From NCBI GenBank assembly GCA_052400665.1, contig JBQTGK010000014.1: a DNA stretch of 64,000 bases. The stretch is one strand, 5' to 3'. A model generated the notes under the pieces. It was not told the origin of the DNA, did not search any database, and saw only the letters and a program-made list of their open reading frames with translations. Position numbers and translations under genes: made by a program. Of the stretch, positions 9,472 to 18,900 are shown piece after piece; position 1 is the first letter of the stretch, and each line of letters opens with the position of its first letter. Origin of the DNA: JBQTGK01 sp052400665. Lineage in GTDB: Bacteria > Bacteroidota > Bacteroidia > Bacteroidales > Marinifilaceae.

Positions 9472-10920
9472 ATGAAGAATTATTTACTTCTATTTCTTTT
9501 TTGTTTTGTAGGAAGTGCTCAGCTTGCTGCTCAATCATCTTTTCGTATCCTGCAAAAAGATAAGCCTGAAAATCTACTTGAAATTAATCAGCGCTTACAA
9601 TATTTTAGTCATGAAATACTAAAAGAGGAATTGCCCGAAAATAAAATTCTGGATGCTAATTATATCCCTGTTTTTTCCGATGATGTTTATCGGGAAAGAA
9701 TGAAAATGCTTGATGATCAAACTCCTATAGGTCTTGATTTTAAACCTGTTGTTCGCAGACATATAGAGGCTTATGCAGTGCGTCATCGTGAGAAAACCGG
9801 ACACATTATAGAACGATCTGATTTGTACTTTCCATTGTTCGAAGAGTACTTGGATAAATACAATTTGCCTCTCGAATTAAAATACCTTTCGGTTATTGAA
9901 TCGGCCTTGGATCCTAAGGCAAAATCTCGTTCAGGTGCATTAGGCTTATGGCAGTTTATGTATAACTCCTGTAAAATGTTCGATTTAAAGGTAACTTCTT
10001 ATGTTGATGAAAGAATGGATCCCGAAAAGTCAACAGAGGCAGCCTGTAAATACCTTCAATATCTATACAGAATTTTTGGAGACTGGCAGTTGGCAATCGC
10101 TGCTTATAATGGTGGTCCGGGAGTCGTGCGAGATGCTATTCAGCGTTCGGGGGGGAAGACAGATTTTTGGGAGATTTCACCATATCTGCCATTACAAACA
10201 AGAAATTACGTTCCGGCATTTATAGCGGCCAATTATATTATGAATTATAATCGGGAACACAACATTATATCTGGTCATTTTAAGTATCCATATTATAGTA
10301 TTTCACCTGTAAATATTAAAAAATCAATTTCGTTTAAAAATGTCGCAATAGCTATAAATATACCTATTGAGGATTTGCGTAAATTAAATCCTATTTATAA
10401 ACGTGATGTTATCCCGGCAAGTGAGTTGCCAGCGAAATTGGTCCTTCCGGCAAATAAAATAGGTTCTTTTATCGATACTGAAGAGAAGATTTATGCCATG
10501 ACAAACGAACCTAAAAAATACCTCGAACTTCAATCGGAACTTTCCTCTACCAAAGGAAAATATTGCATTGTTCATGTGGTTAAATCGGGAGAGTATTTTC
10601 ATAAAATAGCCATGAAATATTCTTGTACTACCCACAATATTATGGCTTGGAATAATCTGAAAAATCAGGAAATTTATGTCGGTCAAAGGTTAAAGGTTTG
10701 GGTTCGTCCTTCCGACGAGATTGCTCAAAAGCCAGATAGAGAACCTTTATTGAAGAAAAGTAAATTCTTGCTTTACGAAGTTCAGGAAGGGGATAGTTTG
10801 CAATCAATAGCCAATCGTTTCGAAGTCGAATCTGTAACCGATTTGGTAGACATAAATAGCATTAATCAATCTGCATCAGTAGAGCCTGGCACAATCCTAA
10901 AAATTGTTCAGTACGAATAG
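9472..10920 (+). CDS. LysM-containing lytic transglycosylase (MltD-like)
   Basis: This 482-residue exported protein has a signal peptide of about 20 residues. A family 1 lytic transglycosylase (SLT) domain lies at about 110-260. Its catalytic glutamate is Glu143 in VIESALDPKAKSRSGALGLW, and AIAAYNGGPG (about 205-214) is the usual second block. Two LysM peptidoglycan-binding repeats follow: HVVKSGEYFHKIAMKYS (about 367-415) and YEVQEGDSLQSIANRF (about 434-480). The enzyme cleaves glycan strands to 1,6-anhydromuropeptides, and the architecture matches MltD. It follows tatA after a terminator and a 160-bp gap. Confidence 0.93.
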   Translation: MKNYLLLFLFCFVGSAQLAAQSSFRILQKDKPENLLEINQRLQYFSHEILKEELPENKILDANYIPVFSDDVYRERMKMLDDQTPIGLDFKPVVRRHIEAYAVRHREKTGHIIERSDLYFPLFEEYLDKYNLPLELKYLSVIESALDPKAKSRSGALGLWQFMYNSCKMFDLKVTSYVDERMDPEKSTEAACKYLQYLYRIFGDWQLAIAAYNGGPGVVRDAIQRSGGKTDFWEISPYLPLQTRNYVPAFIAANYIMNYNREHNIISGHFKYPYYSISPVNIKKSISFKNVAIAINIPIEDLRKLNPIYKRDVIPASELPAKLVLPANKIGSFIDTEEKIYAMTNEPKKYLELQSELSSTKGKYCIVHVVKSGEYFHKIAMKYSCTTHNIMAWNNLKNQEIYVGQRLKVWVRPSDEIAQKPDREPLLKKSKFLLYEVQEGDSLQSIANRFEVESVTDLVDINSINQSASVEPGTILKIVQYE

Positions 10921-10945
10921 TTCAAACATCAATAAACACCCAGAT

Positions 10946-11941
10946 ATGAAAAAAATAATACATATAGCATTTGTTTGTATGCTGATTTTAACGGCTACAG
11001 TATCCTGTAAAAAAACCACTAAAGGTTTGCGCCCTGTTGTTACAGGAAAATCAGGAGAACTTTTGATTTTAATTAACGATGCCCTTTGGGATGGAGCTGT
11101 GGGAGATACTCTAAGAAGTATTATTAATGATTCTCAGGCAGGTTTGCCTCAAAACGAACCATTATTGGATATTCTTCATGTTTCTCATAACGGGTTTAGT
11201 AGCATGTTTAAAACACATCGAAGTATTCTTGACTTGCGTGTTTCGAATAAAATAAAAGAGAATAATCTTGCGGTTAAGGATGAGCTGTATGCCAGAACAC
11301 AGTCGTTCATGAAAATTGAAGCTAATAATAATAAAGAAATGGTAAATTTCTTGTTCGAAAACAGGAATAAAATTTTGGCTTATTTTATTATTGGAGAGCG
11401 AAATAGAAAAATTAAAACCATAAAGAAAAATGTGGTTCAGGAGCTCTTCGAAAAAGTAAAAGAAAAATATAATTTTACGCTTTCCTTTCCAGGTGGTTAT
11501 ACCATTAATAAAGACGAGAAAGATTTTTTATGGGTAAGTAATGAAACTCCTTCATCAAGTCAGGGAATGTTTATTTATTCATTCGATTATTCATCTGAGG
11601 ATATGTTTGCTAAGGAAGAAGTAATAAAAAGAAGAAATAATCTGCTACGAAAATATGTTCCAGGGCCAACTCCAAATAGTTATATGAGTACCGAAAGTAA
11701 TTTTCCAATTACTTATCGTCAGTTTAAATTCGATGGAAATTATGCTTGTGAGGCAAGAGGTTTATGGAAAGTTGAGAATGATTTTATGGGAGGTCCTTTT
11801 CTAAGTATCACCTATTTGGACGAAAAAACCAATAAAATTGTATGTTTGGATTCTTACGTTTATTACCCAAATAATAAAAAACGTGAAATGTTGCGAGAGT
11901 TAGAGGCAATAATGTATTCATTTGAAAACTTGAACAAATAG
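10946..11941 (+). CDS. DUF4837 family lipoprotein
   Basis: From the ATG at 10946 the protein is 331 residues with a lipoprotein signal, MKKIIHIAFVCMLILTATVSC, where the final cysteine is the lipidation site. An in-frame start at 10904 would overlap the previous gene and bury the signal, so I prefer 10946. The region TGKSGELLILINDALWDGAV matches the opening of the DUF4837 family, which is widespread in Bacteroidota and has no known function. It lies 25 bp after the lytic transglycosylase and 3 bp before the next gene, so a cell-envelope role is likely. Confidence 0.82.
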   Translation: MKKIIHIAFVCMLILTATVSCKKTTKGLRPVVTGKSGELLILINDALWDGAVGDTLRSIINDSQAGLPQNEPLLDILHVSHNGFSSMFKTHRSILDLRVSNKIKENNLAVKDELYARTQSFMKIEANNNKEMVNFLFENRNKILAYFIIGERNRKIKTIKKNVVQELFEKVKEKYNFTLSFPGGYTINKDEKDFLWVSNETPSSSQGMFIYSFDYSSEDMFAKEEVIKRRNNLLRKYVPGPTPNSYMSTESNFPITYRQFKFDGNYACEARGLWKVENDFMGGPFLSITYLDEKTNKIVCLDSYVYYPNNKKREMLRELEAIMYSFENLNK

Positions 11942-11944
11942 CTT

Positions 11945-12325
11945 ATGCAATTGCCCGATTATAAAAATCTTAGTATAGAACCTTATCGTAACAAAGAGAA
12001 GATTATTAGACAGGTTGCGGCGCAAATAGAAAAAGATTTTGCCCAATTTGGCTTAGAGGTTCAATTCTCGGGCGATATTAATAATGCTTATCAGGAGCTT
12101 TATTTGCAGTTAAAAGAACACTTACGTGATTTACTCGATAGAGATTATCATCGTTTGGTTCTCCTTTTATATCAAATAGATTTAAGCGAGAAACAAATAA
12201 TGACTACAGAGCTAAAATATCCTGATATGCCTAAAGAGAAACTGTTGGCAGATTTGGTTATTCTTAGAGAACTTAAAAAAGTATTAATCAGGAATTATTT
12301 TAAAGAAAATCCTGATAAATTATAA
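11945..12325 (+). CDS. Conserved hypothetical protein, helical
   Basis: This 126-residue soluble protein has no signal or membrane segment. It is rich in Lys, Glu and Leu and predicted mostly helical (AYQELYLQLKEHLRDLLDRD and EKLLADLVILRELKKVLIRN). I do not recognise a domain. It starts 3 bp after the DUF4837 stop and is closed by a terminator, so it is the last gene of that operon. Confidence 0.75.
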   Translation: MQLPDYKNLSIEPYRNKEKIIRQVAAQIEKDFAQFGLEVQFSGDINNAYQELYLQLKEHLRDLLDRDYHRLVLLLYQIDLSEKQIMTTELKYPDMPKEKLLADLVILRELKKVLIRNYFKENPDKL

Positions 12326-12333
12326 AAAAGAAT

Positions 12334-12365
12334 AAACCGTAGCATACTGCTGCGGTTTTCTTTTT
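12334..12365 (+). terminator. Rho-independent terminator
   Basis: AAACCGTAGCA (12334-12344) pairs with TGCTGCGGTTT (12348-12358), with one wobble pair and a 3-nt loop, followed by a T-rich tract. Confidence 0.88.
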
Positions 12366-12483
12366 GTGCCAAATTGAAAGGATAGAATTCTTTTTTAGTA
12401 TTTTTACTATGCTCTTAAATTTTAAGGATTAATTCTATATAAGAAAGCTTTTTATAAGTTTCTTATCTTAAAAATATAAACCA

Positions 12484-13923
12484 ATGAAATTAGAACTCAT
12501 AAATTTTGATATATCAGTAGAATCTGATAACGTACTTTATTTATCAACTACCGAAAATTTTAAAGCCTTACCTCTTTCAAAGCCCGAGATTCAGTACCTT
12601 ACTAAACAAGTAGATGATAATGATGCTATTGTAGAGATTAATCAATATCACCGCAAGGTATTTGTGTATGTGTCGAATTGTAAAGAGCATACCTATAAAG
12701 AATCTGAGAAAATGCGAAAGCTTGGATATAGTCTTCATGCTAAGCTTCAGGAAAGTAAAATTTCAGAACTTATTGTTGTTGATCAAATCCAATTAAAAGA
12801 CACCATTTTGCCTTTAATTGAAGGGCTTTCACTTAGTAATTATCAGTTTATAAAATACTTGAAAGATACTAGCAAGGTGAAGCATTATCTTACAAAAGTT
12901 CAAATTCAGACCAAGATTATGAGTCAGGAAGATTTGGATGAATTAAATGCTGTTTGTAATGGTGTTAAATATGCTCGCGAGCTGGTTAATGAGCCATTAA
13001 GCTATCTTACAGCAAAAAAATTAAGCCAGGAGATCCAGAAAATGGGAAAGGAATCGGGCTTTAATGTCGATGTGTTGGAAATGAATAAAATTCAAAGTCT
13101 GAAAATGGGTGGCTTGCTTGCTGTAAATAAGGGAAGTATCGATGATCCTACATTTTCTATTTTGGAATGGAAACCTGAAAATGCAACTAATAAAGCGCCA
13201 ATTGTACTGGTAGGCAAAGGCATTGTTTACGATACGGGAGGTTTAAGTTTAAAGCCAACCAAAGATAGCATGGATCTTATGAAATCGGATATGGGAGGAG
13301 CAGCTTCTGTTGCCGGAGCTTTGTATGCCGTTGCAAAAGCAAAATTGCCAGTACATGTAATTGGTTTAATTCCAGCAACCGATAACCGTCCGAGTGGAAA
13401 TGCCTATGCTCCCGGCGATATTATTACAATGCACAATGGCTTAACAGTAGAGGTGCTAAATACCGATGCTGAAGGACGCTTGATATTAGCAGATGCTTTA
13501 AGTTATGCAAAAAAATACAAACCAGAATTTGTAATCGATTTGGCAACTCTTACCGGAGCGGCCGCTGTGGCTATTGGAAAATATGGATTGGTAGCAATGG
13601 GTAATCAGGAAAGCTCAGATAATATGGCAAGTCTTAAGAAAGCTGGCGATAATGTTTACGAACGTGTTGTTGAGTTTCCTTTTTGGGATGAATACGATGA
13701 GTTGATTAAATCGGATATTGCTGATCTTAAAAATATGGGTGGCCGTGATGGTGGCGCAATTACTGCTGGAAAATTTCTGGAACATTTTACCGATTATCCA
13801 TGGGTACACATCGATATTGCCGGACCGGCCTTTTTAGGAGCTTGCGATAACTACCGAGGTAAAGGTGGAACAGGAACAGGTGTTCGTTTACTATTCAATT
13901 TTATTAAAAATTATCAATCATAA
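12484..13923 (+). CDS. pepA: Leucyl aminopeptidase (M17)
   Basis: This cytoplasmic dizinc aminopeptidase removes N-terminal residues from peptides. It has 479 residues. The N-terminal half is the variable M17 domain. The catalytic half has GKGIVYDTGGLSLKPTKDSM (about 242-261) with the first metal lysine and aspartate, KSDMGGAASVAG (about 263-274), and NTDAEGRLILADAL (about 326-339), the family signature. The chain is close to the usual length of about 500. It stands as a single gene between two intergenic gaps. Confidence 0.95.
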   Translation: MKLELINFDISVESDNVLYLSTTENFKALPLSKPEIQYLTKQVDDNDAIVEINQYHRKVFVYVSNCKEHTYKESEKMRKLGYSLHAKLQESKISELIVVDQIQLKDTILPLIEGLSLSNYQFIKYLKDTSKVKHYLTKVQIQTKIMSQEDLDELNAVCNGVKYARELVNEPLSYLTAKKLSQEIQKMGKESGFNVDVLEMNKIQSLKMGGLLAVNKGSIDDPTFSILEWKPENATNKAPIVLVGKGIVYDTGGLSLKPTKDSMDLMKSDMGGAASVAGALYAVAKAKLPVHVIGLIPATDNRPSGNAYAPGDIITMHNGLTVEVLNTDAEGRLILADALSYAKKYKPEFVIDLATLTGAAAVAIGKYGLVAMGNQESSDNMASLKKAGDNVYERVVEFPFWDEYDELIKSDIADLKNMGGRDGGAITAGKFLEHFTDYPWVHIDIAGPAFLGACDNYRGKGGTGTGVRLLFNFIKNYQS

Positions 13924-14103
13924 GGAATAATTAAAAACATGCCTGTGATTAGATGATTCTTTCTATTTTTGTATTCGTAGACATTGTTTTTTTTCGGATA
14001 ACAATATCTTGCAACAGAGTATTACTTTTAATAATTATTACTCTACATCTAAGGCTTACAGAGTTAATTACAAACTCGTGGCAAATTAAAGAAAGATTTA
14101 ATC

Positions 14104-15162
14104 ATGAAAAATACTAAGATAAAAGTTGGAATAACGCATGGTGATATTAATGGAATTGGTTATGAGGTGATTATAAAATCCCTGATAGACAATCGTATTT
14201 TTGATATTTGTACGCCAATAATTTATGGATCGCCAAAGGTTGCAGCTTATCATCGTAAAGCTCTGAATATTGATAATTTTAGTTTAAACAATATTAAAGA
14301 GGCAAAAGAAGCGCATCCTAAAAGAGCCAATATCATTAATTGTGTTGATGAGAATATAAAAGTAGAATTGGGAAAATCGAGCCGTAGTGCTGGAAATTCT
14401 GCTTTTCAGGCTTTGGAAGCTGCCGTTGCCGATTTAAAAAAAGGTGCTATTGATGTTTTGGTGACCGCACCGATTAATAAAAAAAATATTCAGTCGAAAG
14501 ACTTCGAATTTCCGGGACATACCGAATATTTAGAAAGTAAACTGGAATCGGGAAAATCATTAATGCTTCTCTTAAGCGATAAACTTCGTGTTGGTGTTGT
14601 TGCAGGTCATGTACCTATTGTTGATGTTCCTAAAAAGATTACCAAAGAGGCAATTGTTGAAAAACTAACTATTTTAAATACATCTCTTTTAAAAGATTTT
14701 GGTATACAAAGACCAAAAATTGCAGTGCTTAGTTTAAATCCGCACGCAGGAGACGATGGACTAATAGGAATGGAAGAGAAAGAAATTATTAATCCGGCAT
14801 TAGACGAAGCCAGAAAAAATAGCATTATGGCTTTGGGACCATTTCCTGCTGATGGCTTTTTTGGATCTGATGATTATAAAAAGTTTGATGCTATTCTTGC
14901 AATGTATCACGATCAGGGATTAGCCCCTTTTAAAGCTTTGGCTTTTGATTCGGGAGTTAACTTTACAGCTGGATTATCGGGTATAAGAACTTCGCCGGCT
15001 CATGGAACAGCTTATGCTATTGCAGGTACTAATGTAGCTTCCGAAACTTCTTTTCGTGAAGCAATGTATTTGGCAATAGATATTCACAACAATAGAGCTC
15101 TCTACGAGGAGGCAAATAAGAATCCGATGAAGCCTGTTGAGAATGTGAAAAATTTCCAATAA
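14104..15162 (+). CDS. pdxA: 4-hydroxythreonine-4-phosphate dehydrogenase
   Basis: PdxA oxidises 4-phosphohydroxy-L-threonine in the DXP-dependent pathway to pyridoxal phosphate. The protein has 352 residues. Diagnostic blocks are VGITHGDINGIGYEVI at the start, VTAPINKKNI (about 120), FPGHTEYLE (about 135, metal ligand), LSLNPHAGDDGLIGMEE (about 208), GPFPADGFF (about 244) and AMYHDQGLAPFKALAFDSGVN (split around 263-285). Every active-site block is present. A terminator follows. Confidence 0.96.
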   Translation: MKNTKIKVGITHGDINGIGYEVIIKSLIDNRIFDICTPIIYGSPKVAAYHRKALNIDNFSLNNIKEAKEAHPKRANIINCVDENIKVELGKSSRSAGNSAFQALEAAVADLKKGAIDVLVTAPINKKNIQSKDFEFPGHTEYLESKLESGKSLMLLLSDKLRVGVVAGHVPIVDVPKKITKEAIVEKLTILNTSLLKDFGIQRPKIAVLSLNPHAGDDGLIGMEEKEIINPALDEARKNSIMALGPFPADGFFGSDDYKKFDAILAMYHDQGLAPFKALAFDSGVNFTAGLSGIRTSPAHGTAYAIAGTNVASETSFREAMYLAIDIHNNRALYEEANKNPMKPVENVKNFQ

Positions 15163-15180
15163 ACAATTAACAGTAATATA

Positions 15181-15217
15181 AGAAGAGCGGTTAAATGTAA
15201 ATCGCTCTTCTTTTTTT
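15181..15217 (+). terminator. Rho-independent terminator after pdxA
   Basis: AGAAGAGCG (15181-15189) pairs with CGCTCTTCT (15203-15211), followed by a run of T. The 13-nt loop is longer than usual. Confidence 0.88.
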
Positions 15218-15302
15218 GTTAAAAGCCCGATTTTCATTATTAAAATTGCATAAATTTGCATAATTTACATTCCTAAAATTTGATATCTACAATTCATAAT
15301 TT

Positions 15303-15884
15303 ATGTTTGAGTATATAAAAGGAGATCTTGCTGATCTAAATCCTACATCTGCAGTAATCGATAACAATGGAATTGGTTATTATCTTAATATTTCGTTGAA
15401 TACCTATTCTAAATTATCAGGATATAAGAGCGCTCAATTGTTTATTCATCAGGTAATACGAGATGACGCCCATCTTTTATTTGGATTTATAGATGTGAAA
15501 GAGAGAGAGATTTTTCGCCTTTTAATTTCTGTATCAGGAGTAGGTGCTAATACAGCACGCATGATGCTGTCTTCGTTAAGTCCATCAGAAATTCAAACTG
15601 CAATTTTATCCAATAATGTAAAAACCTTACAGGGAGTAAAAGGAATTGGTGCTAAAACAGCGCAGCGAATTATAATTGAATTAAAAGATAAGCTGGCAAA
15701 AGATTCTGATATATCTGAAATTTCGCTTCAACAAGACAATACAAGCAAGGATGAAGCGTTATCAGCATTAGTAATGTTAGGTTTTGCCAAAAATTCAGTA
15801 ACAAAAGTTGTCGATAAATTATATAAGGCAAATCCTGAATCAAGTGTTGAGGAATTAATAAAACTTGCGTTGAAACAATTGTAA
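15303..15884 (+). CDS. ruvA: Holliday junction branch migration protein RuvA
   Basis: RuvA binds four-way DNA junctions and recruits the RuvB motor. The protein has 193 residues. The N-terminal OB domain begins MFEYIKGDLADLNPTSAVID. Two helix-hairpin-helix motifs are visible at SGVGANTARMMLSS (about 78-91) and GVKGIGAKTAQRIIIELKD (about 113-131). The C-terminal RuvB-binding domain (DEALSALVMLGF) ends the chain. It is 46 bp upstream of sprA, an arrangement that recurs in Bacteroidota. Confidence 0.96.
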   Translation: MFEYIKGDLADLNPTSAVIDNNGIGYYLNISLNTYSKLSGYKSAQLFIHQVIRDDAHLLFGFIDVKEREIFRLLISVSGVGANTARMMLSSLSPSEIQTAILSNNVKTLQGVKGIGAKTAQRIIIELKDKLAKDSDISEISLQQDNTSKDEALSALVMLGFAKNSVTKVVDKLYKANPESSVEELIKLALKQL

Positions 15885-15930
15885 AGAATCATCGTATTTG
15901 CTTTACTAACCTAAGGTAATCTAGCTATAA

Positions 15931-18900
15931 TTGAAAAAACTGATTAAATATATACTGGCCCTCTGTTTTGTATTACTGTGTAGCGTGTTAAAGAGCAACT
16001 ATTCAGCAAATGCAGGTAATTTTTCTAATGAGATTTTTTATAAAAATTATCAGCAAACAGATACTTTAAACAGCACAGGAAGTAAATCTCAAAAAATTGT
16101 AAATCCTCGTTCTCCTTTTTTTAGAGATAATCCAAATGCAAAAAATGATTCCTTAAGATATCCTTTTGATGATGAGAATGATAATCTTGAATATGATTCT
16201 CAACAAAAATCACCTTTGTATTTAAAAGATCCTAAGAATATTCAGACTTCTATTCATTACGATCCGGAAAGTGGGAATTATATTTTAGTGAAAACAGTGG
16301 GAGGTTTGGATTATCGCAGGCCAATTTCTATGACTGCAGAGGAATATGAAAAGTATGTGGCAGAAACCTCACTTAGAGATTACTGGCTGGAAAGAAGCCG
16401 AAACGATGGAGCTTCTTCCAATAATGAATTGGTTCCGGAAATGAAATTTGGCGGCCAGTTTGTAGATAAAATATTTGGTAGTAATAGCATTAAAATAAAG
16501 CCTCAAGGGTCGGCAGAACTTACATTTGGTATAAATACAACCGAAGTAGATAACCCAACTTTACCAGAGAATTTAAGAAAAACAACCAGTTTCGATTTCG
16601 ATGAGAAAATTCAGATGAATGTTACCGGTACGGTAGGAGAGAAACTGAAAATGGATGTCAACTATAATACCGAAGCAACATTTGATTTTGAAAATCAGAT
16701 GCGTCTGGAGTATACTGGTGATGAAGATGAAATTGTTAAGAAAGTGGAAGCTGGTAATGTTTCAATGCCAATTTCGAATACATTAATTACAGGAGGGCAA
16801 AATTTATTTGGTGTAAAAACACAAATGCAGTTTGGTAAATTATCTGTTACCTCGGTTTTTTCGCAACAAAAGGGCGAAACTTCGGTTATAGAATTAGAAA
16901 ACGGTGCTGAAGAAAATGAATTCGAGATTTCTGTAGATCAGTATGAGGCAAATCGTCACTTTTTCCTTTCTAAGTATTTTTACGATCATTATGATGAGGC
17001 TTTAGAAAACTTACCAGTAATTAATTCAGCAATTGCAATTAATAAAGTTGAGGTTTGGATCACGAATAAAACCTCAAATTTTCAGGATTCAAGAAATTTA
17101 GTGGCTTTTGTTGATTTGGCAGAAGATGCCCCAAATATTTACAATACTTCATTGTTTTCGCAAACAGGATCGGGAAATCTTCCTAGTAACGACTTGAATA
17201 ATGTTTACCAGCAAATGACCACTTCTTATTCTGGAATCAGGGATATTAATCAGGTAACAGGAACTTTATCGGGTTTGGCTCCAGGCTTTGCCAGTGGAAC
17301 CGATTACGAAAAAGTTGAAAATGCTCGTAAACTTTCCGAGTCGGAATATACCATTAACGAAAAATTAGGTTATATATCCTTAAATCAGGCTTTGAATGCC
17401 GATGAGGTTTTGGCAGTATCTTACGAATATACCTATCGCGGACAGGTGTTTAGAGTTGGTGAATTTACTTCCGACGGAGTAAGCGCGCCGCAAACACTAA
17501 TCATGAAACTTTTAAAAGGAACCAATCTAAGTCCAAAGATGCCTACTTGGAAGTTAATGATGAAGAATATTTATAATATTGGAGCTTATCAGGTTAACTC
17601 AGAAGATTTTGTGTTAAATATTCTTTATCAGAACGATCAGGCAGGAACCAATGTTAATTATTTGCCCGAAGGAAATATTAAAAATGAGATCTTACTAAAA
17701 GTTTTAAATCTCGATGGTTTAAATTCTCAGTTAGATGTTGGAGCCGATGGAATGTTTGATTTTATAGAAGGAGTTACTATATATAGTAGTAATGGTAGAA
17801 TTATATTTCCCGAAATTGAACCATTCGGTTCCTATTTAAAAGGAAAAATTGGAAATAATGCCATTGCCGATAAATATGTGTTTGAAGAGCTTTACACAGA
17901 AACACAAAACGAGGCACAGCAAATGGCTGAGAAGAATAAGTATTCGCTAAAGGGTACATATAAATCATCAACCAGTTCAGAGATTTCTTTAAATGCCCTT
18001 AATGTTGAACCTGGTTCTGTTACGGTAAAGGCGGGAGGTATTGAACTGACCGAAAATATCGATTATACAGTTGACTATACCTTGGGTAGAGTTAAAATTA
18101 TTAATCAGAGTTTATTGGAGTCCAGTACAGCAATTACAATTGAATCGGAGAATAATTCACTCTTTAATATTCAAACTAAGACTTTACTTGGGCTTCAGAT
18201 GGATTATGAGATAAACGATGATTTTAACTTGGGTGCTACAGTAATGCATCTTTCGGAGCAGCCATTAACACAAAAAGTAAATATTGGCGACGAACCAATC
18301 GCAAATACAATTTGGGGATTAAATGGTAGCTATCAAACCGAGTCTATGTTTTTAACCCGAATGATTGATAAGCTTCCTTTTATAGAAACTAAAGAACCTT
18401 CTAAAATTTCGGTCGAAGGAGAATTTGCTCAATTATCTCCAGGGCACAATAATGCAATTGGTAGTTCGGGAACAGCTTATATAGACGATTTTGAGGGAAC
18501 TCAAACTTCTATCGATATGAAGAGTTTAAGTTCCTGGGTTTTGGCAAGTACGCCTCAAAATAATGAGGCTCAGTTTCCCGAAGGAGATTTAAATAATGAT
18601 TTATCTTACGGTTTTAACCGTGCAAAATTAGCCTGGTATGTAATTGATCCATTGTTTTTGAGAGACAATTCGTCTACTCCAGCTCATATAAAATCCGATA
18701 ACGATCAGCAATCGAATCACTTTGTACGTGAAATTTATGAAGAGGAAATATGGCCAAACAAGGAGAGAGCTTCAGGTGTTCCGACCAATATATCGGTTTT
18801 AAACCTTGCTTATTATCCCGAAGAAAAAGGTCCTTATAATTATGATGTTGACGGAGAACCAGGTATTTCGGAAGGAATGAATCCAGATGGAACATTGAAA

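Noticed and set aside
10904..10945. Upstream start for the DUF4837 lipoprotein
   Set aside because: It overlaps the lytic transglycosylase gene and would place 14 residues before a standard lipoprotein signal.
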